NCBI RefSeq assembly: GCF_020181595.1
Contig: NZ_CP084028.1
Location: 4,482,963-4,546,962 of the forward strand
Reading direction: 5' to 3'
Length of the DNA: 64,000 nt
Origin: [Mycobacterium] vasticus
Lineage (GTDB): Bacteria > Actinomycetota > Actinomycetes > Mycobacteriales > Mycobacteriaceae
Both the position numbers and the translations under genes were made by a program. This document shows, piece after piece, positions 9,883 to 27,895 of this stretch (position 1 is its first letter; each line of letters begins with the position of its first letter). The notes under the pieces are model-generated. The model saw nothing but the letters and a program-made list of their open reading frames with translations, had not been told where the DNA came from and did not search any database.

Positions 9883-9886
<4 letters not shown>
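8885..9886 (-). CDS. parB: Chromosome partitioning protein ParB
   Basis: The 333-residue product starts with the [11 protein letters not shown] segment that contacts ParA. The ParB/Srx CTPase domain follows, with GERRWRAS as its box-II signature, then a helix-turn-helix (about residues 165-225) for parS binding, a linker and a C-terminal dimerisation domain. ParB loads on parS as a CTP-dependent clamp and organises the origin. The GTG start at 9886 overlaps the parA stop by 4 nt (GTGA). Three parS sites lie 0.9-1.7 kb upstream in the same operon. Confidence 0.96.
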
Positions 9887-11636
<1,750 letters not shown>

Positions 11637-11647
11637 TGCCGAGTCCG

Positions 11648-12235
11648 TCAGTCCCGCCGAACCACGACTCGTCGGGCCGGCTCGACGCCCTGACTCTCGC
11701 TGTGCACACCCGCGACGGCCGCCACCGCATCGTGGACGATCTTACGTTCGAACGGGCTCATCGGAGACAGTTCCTCGTCAGCACCACTGTCCAGCACCCG
11801 GCGGGCCACCTCGTCGCCCAGCGCGGTCAGATCGTCGCGGCGGCGCTTACGCCAGCCCGCGATGTCGAGCATCAGGCGGCTGCGCTCACCGGTCTTCTGA
11901 TGCACCGCCAGGCGGGTCAGCTCCTGCAGCGCGTCGAGCACCTCGCCCTTGCGGCCCACCAGCTTGGTCAGGTCGCTGCCGCCGTCGATGCTCACGATCG
12001 CGCGCCGGCCCTCGACGTCGAGGTCGATGTCGCCGTCGAAGTCCAACAGGTCGAGCAACTCCTCGAGGTAGTCGCCGGCGATCTCGCCCTCGGCAACCAG
12101 TCGGTCCTCCAGGTCCACCCCCGGCGCCGCGGCCGGCTCGCCCGTCTCGGTGGGGGCCTCCCCCGGCACCTCGGGGGCCTCTTGGGCGTCCACCGCGTCG
12201 CGCTCGGTGGTCTCTGAATCGGTCGTGTCGGTCAT
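11648..12235 (-). CDS. jag: R3H/KH RNA-binding protein Jag (KhpB)
   Basis: The 195-residue product has an acidic, disordered N terminus (residues 1-45). A KH-type domain follows (about 65-135, with the GRKGEVLDALQ loop), and then a C-terminal R3H domain (about 140-195, with ERKIVHDAV and the final Arg-rich strand). Members bind RNA and are linked to cell-envelope and division control; the gene nearly always lies next to yidC. It is downstream of yidC in the rpmH-rnpA-yidD-yidC unit. Confidence 0.92.
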   Translation of the reverse strand: MTDTTDSETTERDAVDAQEAPEVPGEAPTETGEPAAAPGVDLEDRLVAEGEIAGDYLEELLDLLDFDGDIDLDVEGRRAIVSIDGGSDLTKLVGRKGEVLDALQELTRLAVHQKTGERSRLMLDIAGWRKRRRDDLTALGDEVARRVLDSGADEELSPMSPFERKIVHDAVAAVAGVHSESQGVEPARRVVVRRD

Positions 12236-12289
12236 GTCGTCTCCCTCCGTGTCCGGCTGCTCACGCGCCGGCTGGCTTGTGGCGGTCTG

Positions 12290-13411
12290 TCACCGCTTAC
12301 GTTTCCTGGGTTTGGAACCTGCCCCGGGACGGCCGCCGCGGGCCGCCGGCCGGGCCGGGTTGCGCTTGACGGGCTCGGCCCGGGTCACCTCTGCCTCGGC
12401 AGTCGTGTCCCCGTCGGCTTCGGCGTCGGTGGTGTCCGCCTTAAGCGCATCGCTGTCGCCCGGGGCCTCACTGACCGCGGCGCGACCGGATCGCTTGGGC
12501 TTGGCACCGGGGGCCGGTGCGTTGGCCGCGCGGCGGCGCAGCGCCTCGTCCTTCTTGGCCTCGTCCTCCTTGGCGATCAACCCGAAGACGTAGTGCTGCT
12601 GGGCGAACGTCCAGATGTTGTTGGAGAACCAGTACAGGATGATGGCCAGTGGCAGGAACGGTCCACCGACGACGACGCCGAGCGGGAACACGTACAGCGC
12701 CAGCTTGTTCATCATCGCGGTCTGCGGGTTGGCGGCGGCTTCCGGACTCTGCCGCGCCACCGACGCCCGGCTGTTGAAGTAGGTCGCGATACCCGCCGCG
12801 ATCATGATCGGCACCCCGACGGCGATCACCGAGAGCCGGTTGAACTCAGTGAATGCCGTCAGGCTGGTGCCCTGCTGGATCATGGTTGCGCCCAGCGGTG
12901 CGCCGAACAGGTTCGCGTCGAGGAAGTGGCCGACATCGGTGGCGCTGAAGAAGTAGTTGCCCAGTTCCCGGTTCTGCTCCGGGGTCAGGCCCAGCTGTCC
13001 GATCCCGGTCGTGGTGCGGTTGAACGAGCGCAGTACGTGGAACAGGCCCAAGAACACCGGCACCTGAGCCAGCATCGGCAGGCAGCCCAGGATCGGATTG
13101 AACCCGTGCTCACGCTGCAACTTCTGCATCTCCAGCGCCATACGCTGGCGGTCTTTGCCGTACTTCTTCTGCAGCGCCTTGATCTGTGGCTGCAGTTCCT
13201 GCATCTGCCGGGTGGTGCGGATCTGCTTGACGAACGGCTTGTAGAGGATGGCCCGCAGGGTGAACACCAGGAACACCACCGAAAGCGCCCATGTGAAGAA
13301 GTTCGCGGGGCCGAGCAAAAGGCCAAAAGCCTTGTACCACAACCACATAATGCCCGAAACCGGGTAATAGACCCAGTCCAGACTCCATGGATCAAAGGTC
13401 AATGGACTCAC
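12290..13411 (-). CDS. yidC: Membrane protein insertase YidC
   Basis: The 373-residue product is an Oxa1/YidC-family insertase for inner-membrane proteins. An N-terminal helix ([15 protein letters not shown] region) precedes the cytoplasmic basic hairpin ([18 protein letters not shown]) and the remaining hydrophobic core helices. The C-terminal tail is long and charged, rich in Lys/Arg/Ala. The GTG at 13411 was chosen because it gives the family N terminus just before the first helix; the frame is open further upstream. The start lies 20 nt inside the end of yidD. Confidence 0.94.
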   Translation of the reverse strand: MSPLTFDPWSLDWVYYPVSGIMWLWYKAFGLLLGPANFFTWALSVVFLVFTLRAILYKPFVKQIRTTRQMQELQPQIKALQKKYGKDRQRMALEMQKLQREHGFNPILGCLPMLAQVPVFLGLFHVLRSFNRTTTGIGQLGLTPEQNRELGNYFFSATDVGHFLDANLFGAPLGATMIQQGTSLTAFTEFNRLSVIAVGVPIMIAAGIATYFNSRASVARQSPEAAANPQTAMMNKLALYVFPLGVVVGGPFLPLAIILYWFSNNIWTFAQQHYVFGLIAKEDEAKKDEALRRRAANAPAPGAKPKRSGRAAVSEAPGDSDALKADTTDAEADGDTTAEAEVTRAEPVKRNPARPAARGGRPGAGSKPRKRKR

Positions 13412-13658
13412 TCTCCCTCGCTTGCGGCTCGGGTATCGGATCCCAGCCACCTCGGTGCCACGGTCCACACTTTGCCAGCCGCACCAGAGCCAGCCAGCCC
13501 CCATGAATCAGCCCGTACTCACTCAGCGCGTCCACCGCGTACTGGCTGCAGGTCGGCATGAAACGACAACTCGGCAGTCGCAGCGGCGACACCATGTGCC
13601 GGTAGAGCTGGATGACGAAGATCAGCGCCTGAACGGGGGCTGCGGTGATTCTGTTCAT
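13392..13658 (-). CDS. yidD: Membrane protein insertion efficiency factor YidD
   Basis: This small 88-residue protein has the family signature of an amphipathic N-terminal helix followed by [15 protein letters not shown] and the [10 protein letters not shown] motif. It associates with the inner face of the membrane and helps YidC-dependent insertion. It lies between rnpA and yidC, overlapping rnpA by 1 nt (TGATG) and yidC by 20 nt. Confidence 0.93.
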   Translation of the reverse strand: MNRITAAPVQALIFVIQLYRHMVSPLRLPSCRFMPTCSQYAVDALSEYGLIHGGWLALVRLAKCGPWHRGGWDPIPEPQARESESIDL

Positions 13659-14032
13659 CAGCGTGCCGCGTCTCGGGTTCGCCGGATCGAGGACAGCCCG
13701 TCACGCAACTGTGCCCGCAGTGTCTCCGAGGTGGCACCGTTGCTGCCCGGCAGGGCGCGGATCACCAGCTGTTCAGCCGGCGCCAACTCACCGATCACGT
13801 CGCGTGCCACGTGCCGCAGCCGCCGGGCCACCCGGTGACGATCCACCGCCGAACCCACCGACTTGGCGATGATCAAACCCACTGTCGGGGGCGATGATTG
13901 AGACTCGACAGCCGTCGAAGGTTCCGGACGCCGACCGTAGACCACGATATCGGGCTGTACCGCCCGTCGGCCGCGCTTGACCGTCACACCGAAGTCGGCC
14001 GAGCGTCTCATCCGGTATTGCGCCGGAAGCAC
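13658..14032 (-). CDS. rnpA: Ribonuclease P protein component
   Basis: The 124-residue basic protein binds the RNase P RNA and assists 5' maturation of tRNAs. The N-terminal segment ([14 protein letters not shown]) and the conserved RNR-type helix (around [13 protein letters not shown]) identify it. It lies directly downstream of rpmH, the usual pairing of ribosomal protein L34 and RNase P protein. Confidence 0.93.
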   Translation of the reverse strand: MLPAQYRMRRSADFGVTVKRGRRAVQPDIVVYGRRPEPSTAVESQSSPPTVGLIIAKSVGSAVDRHRVARRLRHVARDVIGELAPAEQLVIRALPGSNGATSETLRAQLRDGLSSIRRTRDAAR

Positions 14033-14048
14033 AGCCGTGCCGCCGTGC

Positions 14049-14192
14049 TCAGGCGGTCAGCGAGCGACGGCCCTTGCTGCGCCGGGCGGTGACGATCGCA
14101 CGACCGGCGCGAGTCCGCATCCGTAGCCGGAAGCCATGCACCCGGGCCCGACGACGGTTGTTGGGCTGGAAGGTCCGCTTGCCCTTGGCCAC
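14049..14192 (-). CDS. rpmH: 50S ribosomal protein L34
   Basis: A 47-codon frame reads [19 protein letters not shown] and ends SKGRRSLTA, the standard L34 sequence. AAGGAG lies 8 nt before the GTG start. It is the first gene of the rpmH-rnpA-yidD-yidC-jag unit transcribed away from dnaA. Confidence 0.97.
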   Translation of the reverse strand: MAKGKRTFQPNNRRRARVHGFRLRMRTRAGRAIVTARRSKGRRSLTA

Positions 14193-14795
14193 GGCACACT
14201 CTCCTTATTGCATCTCGCGTCGCGTCTGCCCGACACACCGGATGCCCGTTGTGCCTGCCGCACGCGACGCACTGGGTAAGCTCGGTGAACTTCTGCGTCT
14301 TGCTCGTAACCGGCGCGGTCTCCGGCTTGGGGCCGGTCGCTGCCGTATCGCCAGCGTTCGGGCGACTGTTCGAGGGTACTGATGCAACTTCGCCGGGTCA
14401 AACGCCGGCCGGGCAACCGTCTCGGAGGCAGCCGAACCAATCGCACTGTTAACACTGGTCTCACCCGTCTCGGCTGTTCACAGGCCCGGCGCTTTCCGGC
14501 CAGTCATCTGCCCAAAACGTGTAGTCCCCCGCCCAGAAACCTGTTAGCTTCCTTGCCAACACCGTTTCATCACTGGATCGGTGAGCGTCCACGGAGTGAA
14601 GCGGACCAAGGGGCCGGCGCCTCAGATATCAGAAGAACGTCTGGGGTGGCCGTTGCCGAGTAACCGGGCCGGCGGGCCCCGACGGAGAACGCGCATCTCA
14701 TCCACATCTGTGGATAACTGTGTGGATAGCATGCCCTACGATGCTCAAGCAGGATATCCATTCCAGTCACGGCATCGAATCAGGGGGATGGAGCA
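14193..14795. other. rpmH-dnaA intergenic region (divergent promoters)
   Basis: This 603-bp gap separates divergently transcribed rpmH and dnaA. No protein gene is convincing. It should hold the promoters of both units. The part near dnaA carries a DnaA-box cluster, and CTGTTCACA at 14473-14481 is another box-like 9-mer. Confidence 0.7.
14698..14729. promoter_or_regulatory. DnaA-box cluster upstream of dnaA
   Basis: Three 9-mers are packed in 32 bp: TCATCCACA (14698-14706, plus), TGTGGATAA (14709-14717, the exact reverse of TTATCCACA) and TGTGGATAG (14721-14729, minus). The arrangement, 67 bp before the dnaA start codon, fits autoregulation of dnaA by DnaA protein. Confidence 0.75.
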
Positions 14796-16265
14796 TTGAC
14801 CGATGACCCCGGAACGGCGTTTCTCAGCCTATGGGACGAGGTCGTCGCCGAACTCAACGGTGAATCCCCGGAAGCGGACCCCCCGACACCTGCTCTGACA
14901 CCGCAGCAGAAGGCCTGGCTGAACCTGGTTCACCCGTTGGCCATCGTCGAGGGATTCGCACTGCTCGCGGTGCCGAGCAGCTTCGTCCAGAACGAGATCG
15001 AACGCCACCTGCGTCCTCAGATCACCGATGCGCTCAGTCGCCGGCTCGGTCACCAGATCGAGTTGGGCGTCCGCATCGCTCCGTCCGAGTCCGAGAACCA
15101 GGCCGCCCCGGCCGACAGCACGCCCACCGCGGCCGATGATGACCTCGACGACGAGGACGACACCACCGATGTCGCCTACGACTGGCCCAATCACTTCACC
15201 GAGCGGCCCAGTGACGACTCGACCACCGCCGACGGTGCCAGCCTCAACCGGCGCTACACCTTCGACACGTTCGTCATCGGTACCTCGAACCGGTTCGCCC
15301 ACGCCGCCTCCCTGGCCATCGCCGAAGCACCCGCCCGTGCCTACAACCCCCTGTTCATCTGGGGTGAGTCCGGCCTAGGAAAGACCCACCTGCTGCACGC
15401 GGCCGGCAACTACACCCAGCGACTCTTCCCCGGGATGCGCGTCAAGTACGTCTCCACCGAAGAGTTCACCAACGACTTCATCAACTCCCTGCGCGACGAC
15501 CGCAAGGTCGCCTTCAAACGCAGCTACCGCGACATCGACGTACTGCTGGTCGACGACATCCAGTTCATCGAGGGCAAAGAAGGTATCCAGGAAGAGTTCT
15601 TCCACACCTTCAACACCTTGCACAATGCCAACAAGCAGATCGTCATCACCTCCGACCGGGCGCCCAAACAGCTTGCGACACTGGAGGATCGGCTTCGAAC
15701 CCGGTTCGAGTGGGGCCTGATCACCGACGTTCAGCCACCTGATCTGGAGACCCGGATCGCAATTCTGCGCAAGAAGGCACAGATGGAGCGACTCGATGTT
15801 CCCGGCGACGTGCTGGAGTTGATCGCCACCAGCATCGAGCGCAACATCCGCGAACTCGAAGGCGCGCTGATCCGCGTCACGGCCTTCGCCTCACTGAACA
15901 AGACCCCGATCGACCGGGCCCTGGCCGAGATCGTGCTGCGTGACCTCATCGCCGACGCCAGCACCATCCAGATCAGTGCCGCGATCATCATGGCCGTCAT
16001 CGCCGAGTACTTCGACATCACCGTTGAAGAACTGCGCGGTCCCGGCAAGACACGGCCGTTGGCCCAGTCCCGTCAGATCGCGATGTATCTGTGCCGTGAG
16101 CTGACCGATCTCTCACTGCCCAAGATCGGCCAGGCCTTCGGCCGCGACCACACCACCGTGATGTACGCCGAACGCAAGATCCGCAACGAGATGGCCGAAC
16201 GCCGCGAGGTCTTCGATCAGGTCAAAGAGCTCACCACCCGGATCCGGCAACGAGCCAAGCGCTGA
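14796..16265 (+). CDS. dnaA: Chromosomal replication initiator protein DnaA
   Basis: The 489-residue product has domain I at 1 to about 85 (DnaB/DciA interaction) and an acidic, poorly conserved linker to about 150. The AAA+ domain carries Walker [10 protein letters not shown] near residue 190 and Walker B LLVDDIQF near 250. The C-terminal domain IV carries the DNA-binding signature [14 protein letters not shown] near 447. It binds DnaA boxes and melts oriC. The start is a TTG at 14796 with GGGGGATGGAG directly upstream, matching the mycobacterial N terminus TDDPG. Confidence 0.97.
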   Translation: MTDDPGTAFLSLWDEVVAELNGESPEADPPTPALTPQQKAWLNLVHPLAIVEGFALLAVPSSFVQNEIERHLRPQITDALSRRLGHQIELGVRIAPSESENQAAPADSTPTAADDDLDDEDDTTDVAYDWPNHFTERPSDDSTTADGASLNRRYTFDTFVIGTSNRFAHAASLAIAEAPARAYNPLFIWGESGLGKTHLLHAAGNYTQRLFPGMRVKYVSTEEFTNDFINSLRDDRKVAFKRSYRDIDVLLVDDIQFIEGKEGIQEEFFHTFNTLHNANKQIVITSDRAPKQLATLEDRLRTRFEWGLITDVQPPDLETRIAILRKKAQMERLDVPGDVLELIATSIERNIRELEGALIRVTAFASLNKTPIDRALAEIVLRDLIADASTIQISAAIIMAVIAEYFDITVEELRGPGKTRPLAQSRQIAMYLCRELTDLSLPKIGQAFGRDHTTVMYAERKIRNEMAERREVFDQVKELTTRIRQRAKR

Positions 16266-16740
16266 CCGCCGCATCAACCGGGTGGGTGTCAACTTTCTTC
16301 GCAAAAAACTTTCGACACTCTGTTATCACCAGTCACTGTCCACACCTGTGGATGCCGCTGCGGACAACCTGTCGAGGATCCGGACACCAACCACCCGCGA
16401 TACACACACGCCGTCGTCATACACAGACGTCCGCGGCCGGCTCCGCGTGTCACTCACCGGCCCTCCCCAACGTCGCGACCCCGTTCAGCAGGGCAGATGC
16501 CACGCTGTCCCCAGATTCCACAGGACTTATTACTAATACTGAAATCTCTTCATCGATTCTCTTTCAAAACAGGACGTTGGGGATTCAGCACGGATCTCCC
16601 TGTTCACAACCGGACGAAGCCGCCCAGGTGCTCTGCCGTCGGTGTCTGGGATTAACTTTCAAGACGGGCGTCGAGGCTCTACGGTTGTGACCTACCGCTC
16701 TTACGCCTGGCGTAGGGCGTTTTCCTGACGAAGGGACACT
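16266..16740. other. oriC: Chromosomal replication origin oriC
   Basis: This 475-bp non-coding gap between dnaA and dnaN is the standard position of mycobacterial oriC. Visible DnaA boxes are CTGTCCACA (16336-16344), the facing TGTGGATGC (16347-16355), CTGTCCCCA (16504-16512) and CTGTTCACA (16600-16608). An unusually AT-rich stretch at about 16526-16570 is a candidate unwinding element. The dnaN promoter must lie near the right end. Confidence 0.9.
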
Positions 16741-17937
16741 ATGGACGCGGCGACCATGAACGCGGGCCTTACCGACTTGAGGTTCCGGCTGGACCGGGAC
16801 GACTTCGCTGACGCGGTGGCGTGGGTAGCCAAATCCCTACCGGCCCGGCCGACGGTTCCGCTGCTGGCAGGTGTGCTGCTCACCGGCTCGGATGACGGCC
16901 TGAAGGTGTCGGGCTTCGACTACGAAGTCTCCTCAGAGGTACAGCTCGCGGCGGAGATCTCTTCTCCGGGAAGTGTTTTGGTATCCGGTCGGCTGCTCTC
17001 CGACATCACCAGGGCGCTGCCGGCCAAGCCGGTCGAGGTTCAGGTGGAGGCCACCCGGGTGTCGTTGACGTGTGGCAACGCACGGTTCTCGCTGCCGACC
17101 ATGACCGTCGAGGACTACCCGACCCTGCCGACGCTGCCCGACGAGACCGGCGCACTTTCCGCTGATGTCTTCGCCGAGGCCATCGGCCAGGTGGCGGTGG
17201 CCGCAGGCCGCGACGACACTCTGCCGATGCTGACCGGAATTCGGGTGGAGATCTCCGGCAACACAGTGGTTTTGGCTGCTACCGACCGCTTCCGATTGGC
17301 GGTTCGGGAACTCACCTGGTCGGCGGCTCCCGGTACCGAGGCCGCGGTGTTGGTTCCGGCCAAGACCCTGGCCGAGGCGGCCAAGGCCAGCACCGACGGC
17401 ACCGAAGTGCATCTTGCGCTCGGTGCGGGCTCCGAGGTGGGCAGTGAGGGCCTGCTGGGTATCACCAGCGCCGGCAAGCGCAGCACCACCCGACTGCTGG
17501 ACGCGGAGTTCCCGAAGTTCCGCCAACTGCTGCCCAGTGAGCACCTTGCGGTGGCCACGATCGGGGTGGCCGAGCTGACCGAGGCGATCAAGCGCGTGGC
17601 CCTGGTGGCCGACCGCGGTGCGCAGGTTCGGTTGGAACTGTCCGAAGGGACTCTGCGGCTCTCGGCCGGTGCCGAAGACGTCGGCCGGGCTGAAGAGGAC
17701 CTGCCGGTCGACTTCGTCGGCGAGCCGTTGACCATCGCGTTCAACCCGACTTATCTGACCGACGGCCTGGGTTCGCTGCACAGTGAGCGAGTGTCGATGG
17801 GTTTCACCGACCCGAAGAAGCCTGCTGTGTTGCGGCCGGCCGGCGCCGACGACGCGCAGCCGACCGGAAGCGGCCCGTTCCCGGCGGTAGCCTCGGATTA
17901 CGTGTACCTGTTGATGCCGGTTCGCCTGCCCGGCTGA
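16741..17937 (+). CDS. dnaN: DNA polymerase III beta sliding clamp
   Basis: The 398-residue product consists of three similar clamp domains and ends in the conserved [12 protein letters not shown] tail. The dimer encircles DNA and tethers the replicative polymerase. The ATG at 16741 gives the mycobacterial N terminus (MDAAT). A second ATG lies five codons later. It is followed directly by recF; no gnd gene lies between them, unlike in M. smegmatis. Confidence 0.97.
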   Translation: MDAATMNAGLTDLRFRLDRDDFADAVAWVAKSLPARPTVPLLAGVLLTGSDDGLKVSGFDYEVSSEVQLAAEISSPGSVLVSGRLLSDITRALPAKPVEVQVEATRVSLTCGNARFSLPTMTVEDYPTLPTLPDETGALSADVFAEAIGQVAVAAGRDDTLPMLTGIRVEISGNTVVLAATDRFRLAVRELTWSAAPGTEAAVLVPAKTLAEAAKASTDGTEVHLALGAGSEVGSEGLLGITSAGKRSTTRLLDAEFPKFRQLLPSEHLAVATIGVAELTEAIKRVALVADRGAQVRLELSEGTLRLSAGAEDVGRAEEDLPVDFVGEPLTIAFNPTYLTDGLGSLHSERVSMGFTDPKKPAVLRPAGADDAQPTGSGPFPAVASDYVYLLMPVRLPG

Positions 17938-17974
17938 TCGGCGCGACTGCGACGACGGGAGGGGTGGGTTTCGC

Positions 17975-19135
17975 GTGTACGTCCGTCACCTGGGCCTGCG
18001 CGACTTCCGATCCTGGGCCGAGATCGACCTCGAACTCGAGCCGGGTGCCACGGTCCTGGTGGGGCCCAACGGGTACGGCAAGACCAATCTTGTTGAGGCA
18101 CTGTGGTATTCATCCACGCTCGGCTCACATCGAGTGGCGACCGACGCACCGCTGATCCGTTCGGGGGCGTCCCGGGCGGTGGTGTCGACGATCGTGGTCA
18201 ACGAAGGCCGCGAGTTGGCAGTCGATCTGGAGATTGTCGCCGGACGCGCCAACAAGGTCCGGTTGAACCGCTCCCCGGTTCGTCACGCCCGCGAAGTGAT
18301 CGGTGTGCTGCGGGCGGTGCTGTTCGCACCCGAAGACCTCGCGCTGGTGCGCGGCGACCCCGGCGAGCGACGCCGATACCTCGATGAGCTGGCCAGTGTG
18401 CGCCGGCCGCGGATCGCCGCGGTACGTGCCGACTATGACAAGGTCCTGCGCCAGCGCACCGCACTGCTCAAGAGCGCGTCCGGGGCGCTGTACCGCGGCG
18501 ACCGCTCGGTCCTCGACACCCTCGATGTCTGGGATGCCCAACTGGCCGCACACGGATCGGAATTGATGGCGGCCCGCATCGAGTTGGTGAATCAGCTTGC
18601 GCCGGAAGTGGAGAAGGCCTACCAACTGCTGGCCCCGGGCCCGCGGGCGGCGGGCATCGCCTACCGACCCAAACTGCAGGTCAGCGACGGTCAGGTCGGC
18701 GAGACCCCGGCCGAGCTACAGGATGCGCTGCTGGCGGAGTTGGCGAGCCGCCGCCGGGCGGAGTTGGAGAGAGGCGTCTGCCTGGTCGGCCCGCACCGCG
18801 ACGAACTCGAACTGTGTCTTGCCGAGAAACCCGTGAAAGGCTTTGCCAGCCACGGGGAATCGTGGTCGATGGCGCTGTCGCTGCGGTTGGCGTCCTACGA
18901 ACTGCTGCGCAGCGAGGGCCCCGAGCCGGTGTTGCTGCTCGATGACGTGTTCGCCGAATTGGACGCGGCGCGGCGCCGCGCGCTGGCCGACGTCGCCGCC
19001 TCCGCCGAGCAGGTGCTGATCACCGCCGCCGTCCCCGACGACATACCCGGCCAGTGGTCGGCCCGCCAAGTCGGCATCACCGTCGCCGAAGACGACCACG
19101 GCAGGGTCTCAAAACTCTCCGGTGAGCCGACGTGA
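17975..19135 (+). CDS. recF: DNA replication and repair protein RecF
   Basis: This 386-residue SMC-like ABC ATPase has Walker A GPNGYGKT at residues 30-37 and the ABC signature and Walker B ([11 protein letters not shown]) in the last third. It binds DNA gaps and helps RecA loading with RecO/RecR. The GTG at 17975 gives the family start [13 protein letters not shown]. It ends in a GTGA overlap with dciA. Confidence 0.96.
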   Translation: MYVRHLGLRDFRSWAEIDLELEPGATVLVGPNGYGKTNLVEALWYSSTLGSHRVATDAPLIRSGASRAVVSTIVVNEGRELAVDLEIVAGRANKVRLNRSPVRHAREVIGVLRAVLFAPEDLALVRGDPGERRRYLDELASVRRPRIAAVRADYDKVLRQRTALLKSASGALYRGDRSVLDTLDVWDAQLAAHGSELMAARIELVNQLAPEVEKAYQLLAPGPRAAGIAYRPKLQVSDGQVGETPAELQDALLAELASRRRAELERGVCLVGPHRDELELCLAEKPVKGFASHGESWSMALSLRLASYELLRSEGPEPVLLLDDVFAELDAARRRALADVAASAEQVLITAAVPDDIPGQWSARQVGITVAEDDHGRVSKLSGEPT

Positions 19136-19692
19136 CCGAGCCCGAAGACCCGCAGCCTCCGGCACATCTGGCCGGCCTGGCCGGGATGGATCTGGTCCGC
19201 CGGACGCTGGCCGAAGCCCGGGAGGCGGCACGCAGCCAGGGCAAGGACGTCGGGCAGGGCCGCCGGGCACCACTGCGGCGCCGCGCGCCGGGGGCCGGTG
19301 GGGGCCGCCGCCGTTGGTCCGGTCCGGGTCCGGACGGCCGTGACCCCCAGACCCTCGGTGCGGCCACCCACGACCTGGCGCAGTCGCGCGGCTGGTCGGC
19401 ACAGGTGGCCGAGGGAACGGTGCTGGGCCGGTGGAGTTCGGTGGTGGGTGAGGACATCGCCTCACACGCCGTCCCGACGAGGTTGGCCGAAGGGGTGCTC
19501 AGCGTGTCGGCGGAGTCCACCGCCTGGGCCACCCAGCTGCGGCTGGTGCAGGCGCAGCTGCTGGCGAAGATCGCCGCGGCCGTCGGCGACGGGGTGGTGA
19601 CCAGCCTCAAGATCACCGGTCCCAGCGCGCCGTCCTGGCGCAAGGGACCGCGGCATGTGTCGGGCCGCGGTCCGCGCGATACCTACGGATAG
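19132..19692 (+). CDS. dciA: DciA-family (DUF721) replicative helicase loader/operator
   Basis: The 186-residue product has a basic, disordered N terminus and a C-terminal DUF721 KH-like domain (from about [15 protein letters not shown] onward). It ends in the mycobacterial tail RGPRDTYG. DciA interacts with the DnaB helicase and is needed for replication initiation in mycobacteria (Rv0004). It overlaps recF by 4 nt. Confidence 0.93.
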   Translation: MTEPEDPQPPAHLAGLAGMDLVRRTLAEAREAARSQGKDVGQGRRAPLRRRAPGAGGGRRRWSGPGPDGRDPQTLGAATHDLAQSRGWSAQVAEGTVLGRWSSVVGEDIASHAVPTRLAEGVLSVSAESTAWATQLRLVQAQLLAKIAAAVGDGVVTSLKITGPSAPSWRKGPRHVSGRGPRDTYG

Positions 19693-19884
19693 GTCCGGCC
19701 ACCCCACCGCTGAGCGGCGCTACGAGCTGAAAAATCCCGTCGTCGAGCGATCGGACACACCGTTGACCGCGATATCCGCGCCACGACGCAATCAGATGGG
19801 TGGAAACACCCGGAGAAAATGCCCGCCGTCGGGCCGTCACGGTAGACTGTTGCGGTATCCCGCGCACCCACTCCTGTGGTGTGA

Positions 19885-21939
<2,055 letters not shown>

Positions 21940-22000
21940 GGATGTACCGCGCCGTTTAGCGCCCGCTGACCCGCTTGCCTGCTGACTGAACGAGGAATAG

Positions 22001-25756
<3,756 letters not shown>

Positions 25757-25800
25757 GTTCGGCCCGAGACCGGTCCGGACACACAGGTAAGGAGCCGTGG

Positions 25801-26565
25801 GTGAGCGCACCGAAGGAGCCGGGGCACCCGGGCAATGGTCCGGCCAAGAGGGAGACGCCGGGCGCGGCGCCCCCCTGGCAGCGTGCCGGCCAGGCCCGCC
25901 CAGCGGCGCCGAATCAGCCGGGCCACTCCCCAGGGGTCGACGAGCGGCTTCGCCGCTTCGTCTCCGGCGGCGACGCACCGAGCGCCCCGGCTGGGCAGCC
26001 GGCCGCCCCGGCGTCGGCCAAGCCCGCCACCGCCCCGGCCGCGCCGCCCGCCCCGGTCACCGCACCAGCGGCGGCGCCGTCTCCGCCGCCGGCACCCGCG
26101 CCGAAGCCGGCTGCGGAGGACGCCTACGGCAGCGAGCTGCCGGATCTGTCCGAGTCGGCCAAGCGGCGGGCTCCGGTCCGGCGGCCGCAGGTGACGGCCG
26201 GACCACGCGGGCCGGTGCGAGCCACCATGCAGATCCGCCGGATCGATCCGTGGAGCGCGCTGAAGGTCTCGCTGTTGCTCTCGACGGCGCTGTTCTTCGT
26301 CTGGATGATCGCCGTCGCCGTGCTCTACGTGATGCTGGGCGCGATGGGCGTGTGGAGCAAATTGAACAGCAACGTCGGTGATCTGCTGACGAATAACAGT
26401 GCCGCAGAGCTGGTTTCGGGCAGCTCGATCTTCGGTGCGGCCGCCCTGATCGGTCTGGTGGACATCGTGGTGCTGACCGCGATGGCAACCCTGGGGGTGG
26501 TGATCTACAACCTGAGCACCGACGTCGTCGGCGGTGTCGAGGTGACGCTGGCGGACCTGGACTGA
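25801..26565 (+). CDS. DUF3566 membrane protein (Rv0007 type)
   Basis: The 254-residue product has a long Pro/Ala-rich, probably disordered cytoplasmic N terminus (residues 1 to about 140). The DUF3566 domain follows, with two membrane helices (about 154-180 and 210-235) and a C-terminal motif with [16 protein letters not shown]. It follows gyrA in all mycobacteria and is suspected to act with cell-wall or division proteins; the exact function is not established. The GTG start at 25801 is preceded by AAGGAG. Confidence 0.88.
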   Translation: MSAPKEPGHPGNGPAKRETPGAAPPWQRAGQARPAAPNQPGHSPGVDERLRRFVSGGDAPSAPAGQPAAPASAKPATAPAAPPAPVTAPAAAPSPPPAPAPKPAAEDAYGSELPDLSESAKRRAPVRRPQVTAGPRGPVRATMQIRRIDPWSALKVSLLLSTALFFVWMIAVAVLYVMLGAMGVWSKLNSNVGDLLTNNSAAELVSGSSIFGAAALIGLVDIVVLTAMATLGVVIYNLSTDVVGGVEVTLADLD

Positions 26566-26570
26566 CCGGG

Positions 26571-26617
26571 CGGCCGCCCCAGCGCGTTTTGGGTGCATTT
26601 TGGTCGGGGGGCGGCCG
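26571..26617. terminator. Possible hairpin after the DUF3566 gene
   Basis: CGGCCGCCCC (26571-26580) pairs perfectly with GGGGCGGCCG (26608-26617) across a 27-nt loop just after the stop codon and before tRNA-Ile. The long loop and missing T-tract make the terminator role uncertain. Confidence 0.3.
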
Positions 26618-26650
26618 GTGCGGTAATCTCGCTCGGTCGTAGATGACTAA

Positions 26651-26724
26651 GGGCCTATAGCTCAGGCGGTTAGAGCGCTTCGCTGATAACGAAGAGGTCG
26701 GAGGTTCGAGTCCTCCTAGGCCCA
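26651..26724 (+). tRNA. ileT: tRNA-Ile (GAT)
   Basis: This is a 74-nt cloverleaf with acceptor arms GGGCCTA/TAGGCCC, a D-arm AGCTC, a T-arm GGAGG-TTCGAGT-CCTCC and anticodon GAT at 26685-26687. The 3' CCA is not encoded. It lies 12 nt before tRNA-Ala, the conserved ileT-alaT pair. Confidence 0.97.
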
Positions 26725-26736
26725 CGAGTCCCACCA

Positions 26737-26809
26737 GGGGCCTTAGCTCAGTTGGTAGAGCGCTGCCTTTGCAAGGCAGATGTCAGGAGTTCGAATCTCC
26801 TAGGCTCCA
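26737..26809 (+). tRNA. alaT: tRNA-Ala (TGC)
   Basis: This is a 73-nt cloverleaf with acceptor GGGGCCT/AGGCTCC (one G-T pair), T-arm AGGAG-TTCGAAT-CTCCT and anticodon TGC at 26770-26772. CCA is not encoded. Confidence 0.97.
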
Positions 26810-26856
26810 CAAGTTCGTTCGGCCGTCTATGACGGCGCCTCACCCCTACAAGGCCC

Positions 26857-27294
26857 TTAAATCTTGGGCTGCGCGTCCACGCTCGGTGGGCGCGGCGAGG
26901 GCTCCTCGGATTGACTCGACCGGCGGATCAGCACCGCGGCGACTCCACCCACCGCCACCGCTGCGACAACGGCACCCGCGATGACCCAACCCCGGTGCAG
27001 GCGGCGGCGTGACGGCGGTTCGTCGAGCAGCTCGGGCAGACCGGCGAGCACCTCCTCGGCGGCGGCCAGGGTCCCGGAGGCGGCTTCGGCCAGCTGGTGC
27101 GCCAGCCGGCTCTCCAGATAGCGGCGGCGCAACTGGGCTGCGCCCCGATACACCTCGGTTGCGCCCCGATACACCGCTGCCCCACCGAGACCGGCCGCGC
27201 CGCGCGCCACATCCACCGGCCCGGCCGCGGAGTACGCCAGCCCTCGGGTCAGGCGTTCCCGGTTGGTCAGAGCTGCATCGGTGGCCAGCGGCAT
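26857..27294 (-). CDS. cwsA: Cell wall synthesis protein CwsA
   Basis: This is a 145-residue single-pass membrane protein. A conserved N-terminal block ([21 protein letters not shown]) precedes a basic helical segment. A membrane helix at about 108-130 ([20 protein letters not shown]) is followed by a short Pro/Ser-rich tail (EPSPRPPSV). This matches CwsA (Rv0008c), which interacts with CrgA and Wag31 and supports polar peptidoglycan synthesis. The ATG at 27294 gives the family N terminus; the frame is open a few codons further. It is divergent from ppiA with a 58-bp gap. Confidence 0.9.
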   Translation of the reverse strand: MPLATDAALTNRERLTRGLAYSAAGPVDVARGAAGLGGAAVYRGATEVYRGAAQLRRRYLESRLAHQLAEAASGTLAAAEEVLAGLPELLDEPPSRRRLHRGWVIAGAVVAAVAVGGVAAVLIRRSSQSEEPSPRPPSVDAQPKI

Positions 27295-27352
27295 GGCTGC
27301 AACGCTACCCGTGACGCAGCCCACCGCGACGTGTTTGGCACACTGTCATCCC

Positions 27353-27883
27353 ATGACCACCAGCCCAATCGCCACCGCAACCGCAACCCTGCACACCAAC
27401 CGCGGCGACATCAAGATCGCGCTGTTCGGCAACCACGCTCCCAAGACAGTCGGCAACTTCGTCGGCCTGGCGCAGGGCACCAAGGACTATTCGACCGCCA
27501 ACGCCTCCGGCGGCTCGTCGGGCCCGTTCTACGACGGCGCGGTGTTCCACCGGGTGATCAGCGGCTTCATGATCCAGGGCGGTGACCCGACCGGCACCGG
27601 CCGCGGCGGGCCCGGCTACAAGTTCGAGGACGAGTTCCACCCCGAGCTGGTGTTCGACAAGCCCTACCTGTTGGCGATGGCCAACGCCGGCCCCGGCACC
27701 AACGGTTCGCAGTTCTTCGTCACCGTCGGTGCGACTCCGCACCTGAACCGCAAGCACACCATCTTCGGTGAGGTCGTGGACCCGGACTCGCAGCGCGTCG
27801 TCGACGCCATCGCGACCACCTCCACCGACCGCGGCGACCGGCCGACCGAGCCGGTCGTGATCGAGTCGATCACGATCTCCTAG
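27353..27883 (+). CDS. ppiA: Peptidyl-prolyl cis-trans isomerase A (cyclophilin)
   Basis: This 176-residue cyclophilin catalyses proline isomerisation. The catalytic and cyclosporin-binding residues lie in [19 protein letters not shown], followed by [23 protein letters not shown] and HTIFGEV. There is no signal peptide, so it is cytoplasmic. The ATG at 27353 ([15 protein letters not shown]) matches the family start. Confidence 0.96.
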   Translation: MTTSPIATATATLHTNRGDIKIALFGNHAPKTVGNFVGLAQGTKDYSTANASGGSSGPFYDGAVFHRVISGFMIQGGDPTGTGRGGPGYKFEDEFHPELVFDKPYLLAMANAGPGTNGSQFFVTVGATPHLNRKHTIFGEVVDPDSQRVVDAIATTSTDRGDRPTEPVVIESITIS

Positions 27884-27895
27884 AACCCGTTGCGC

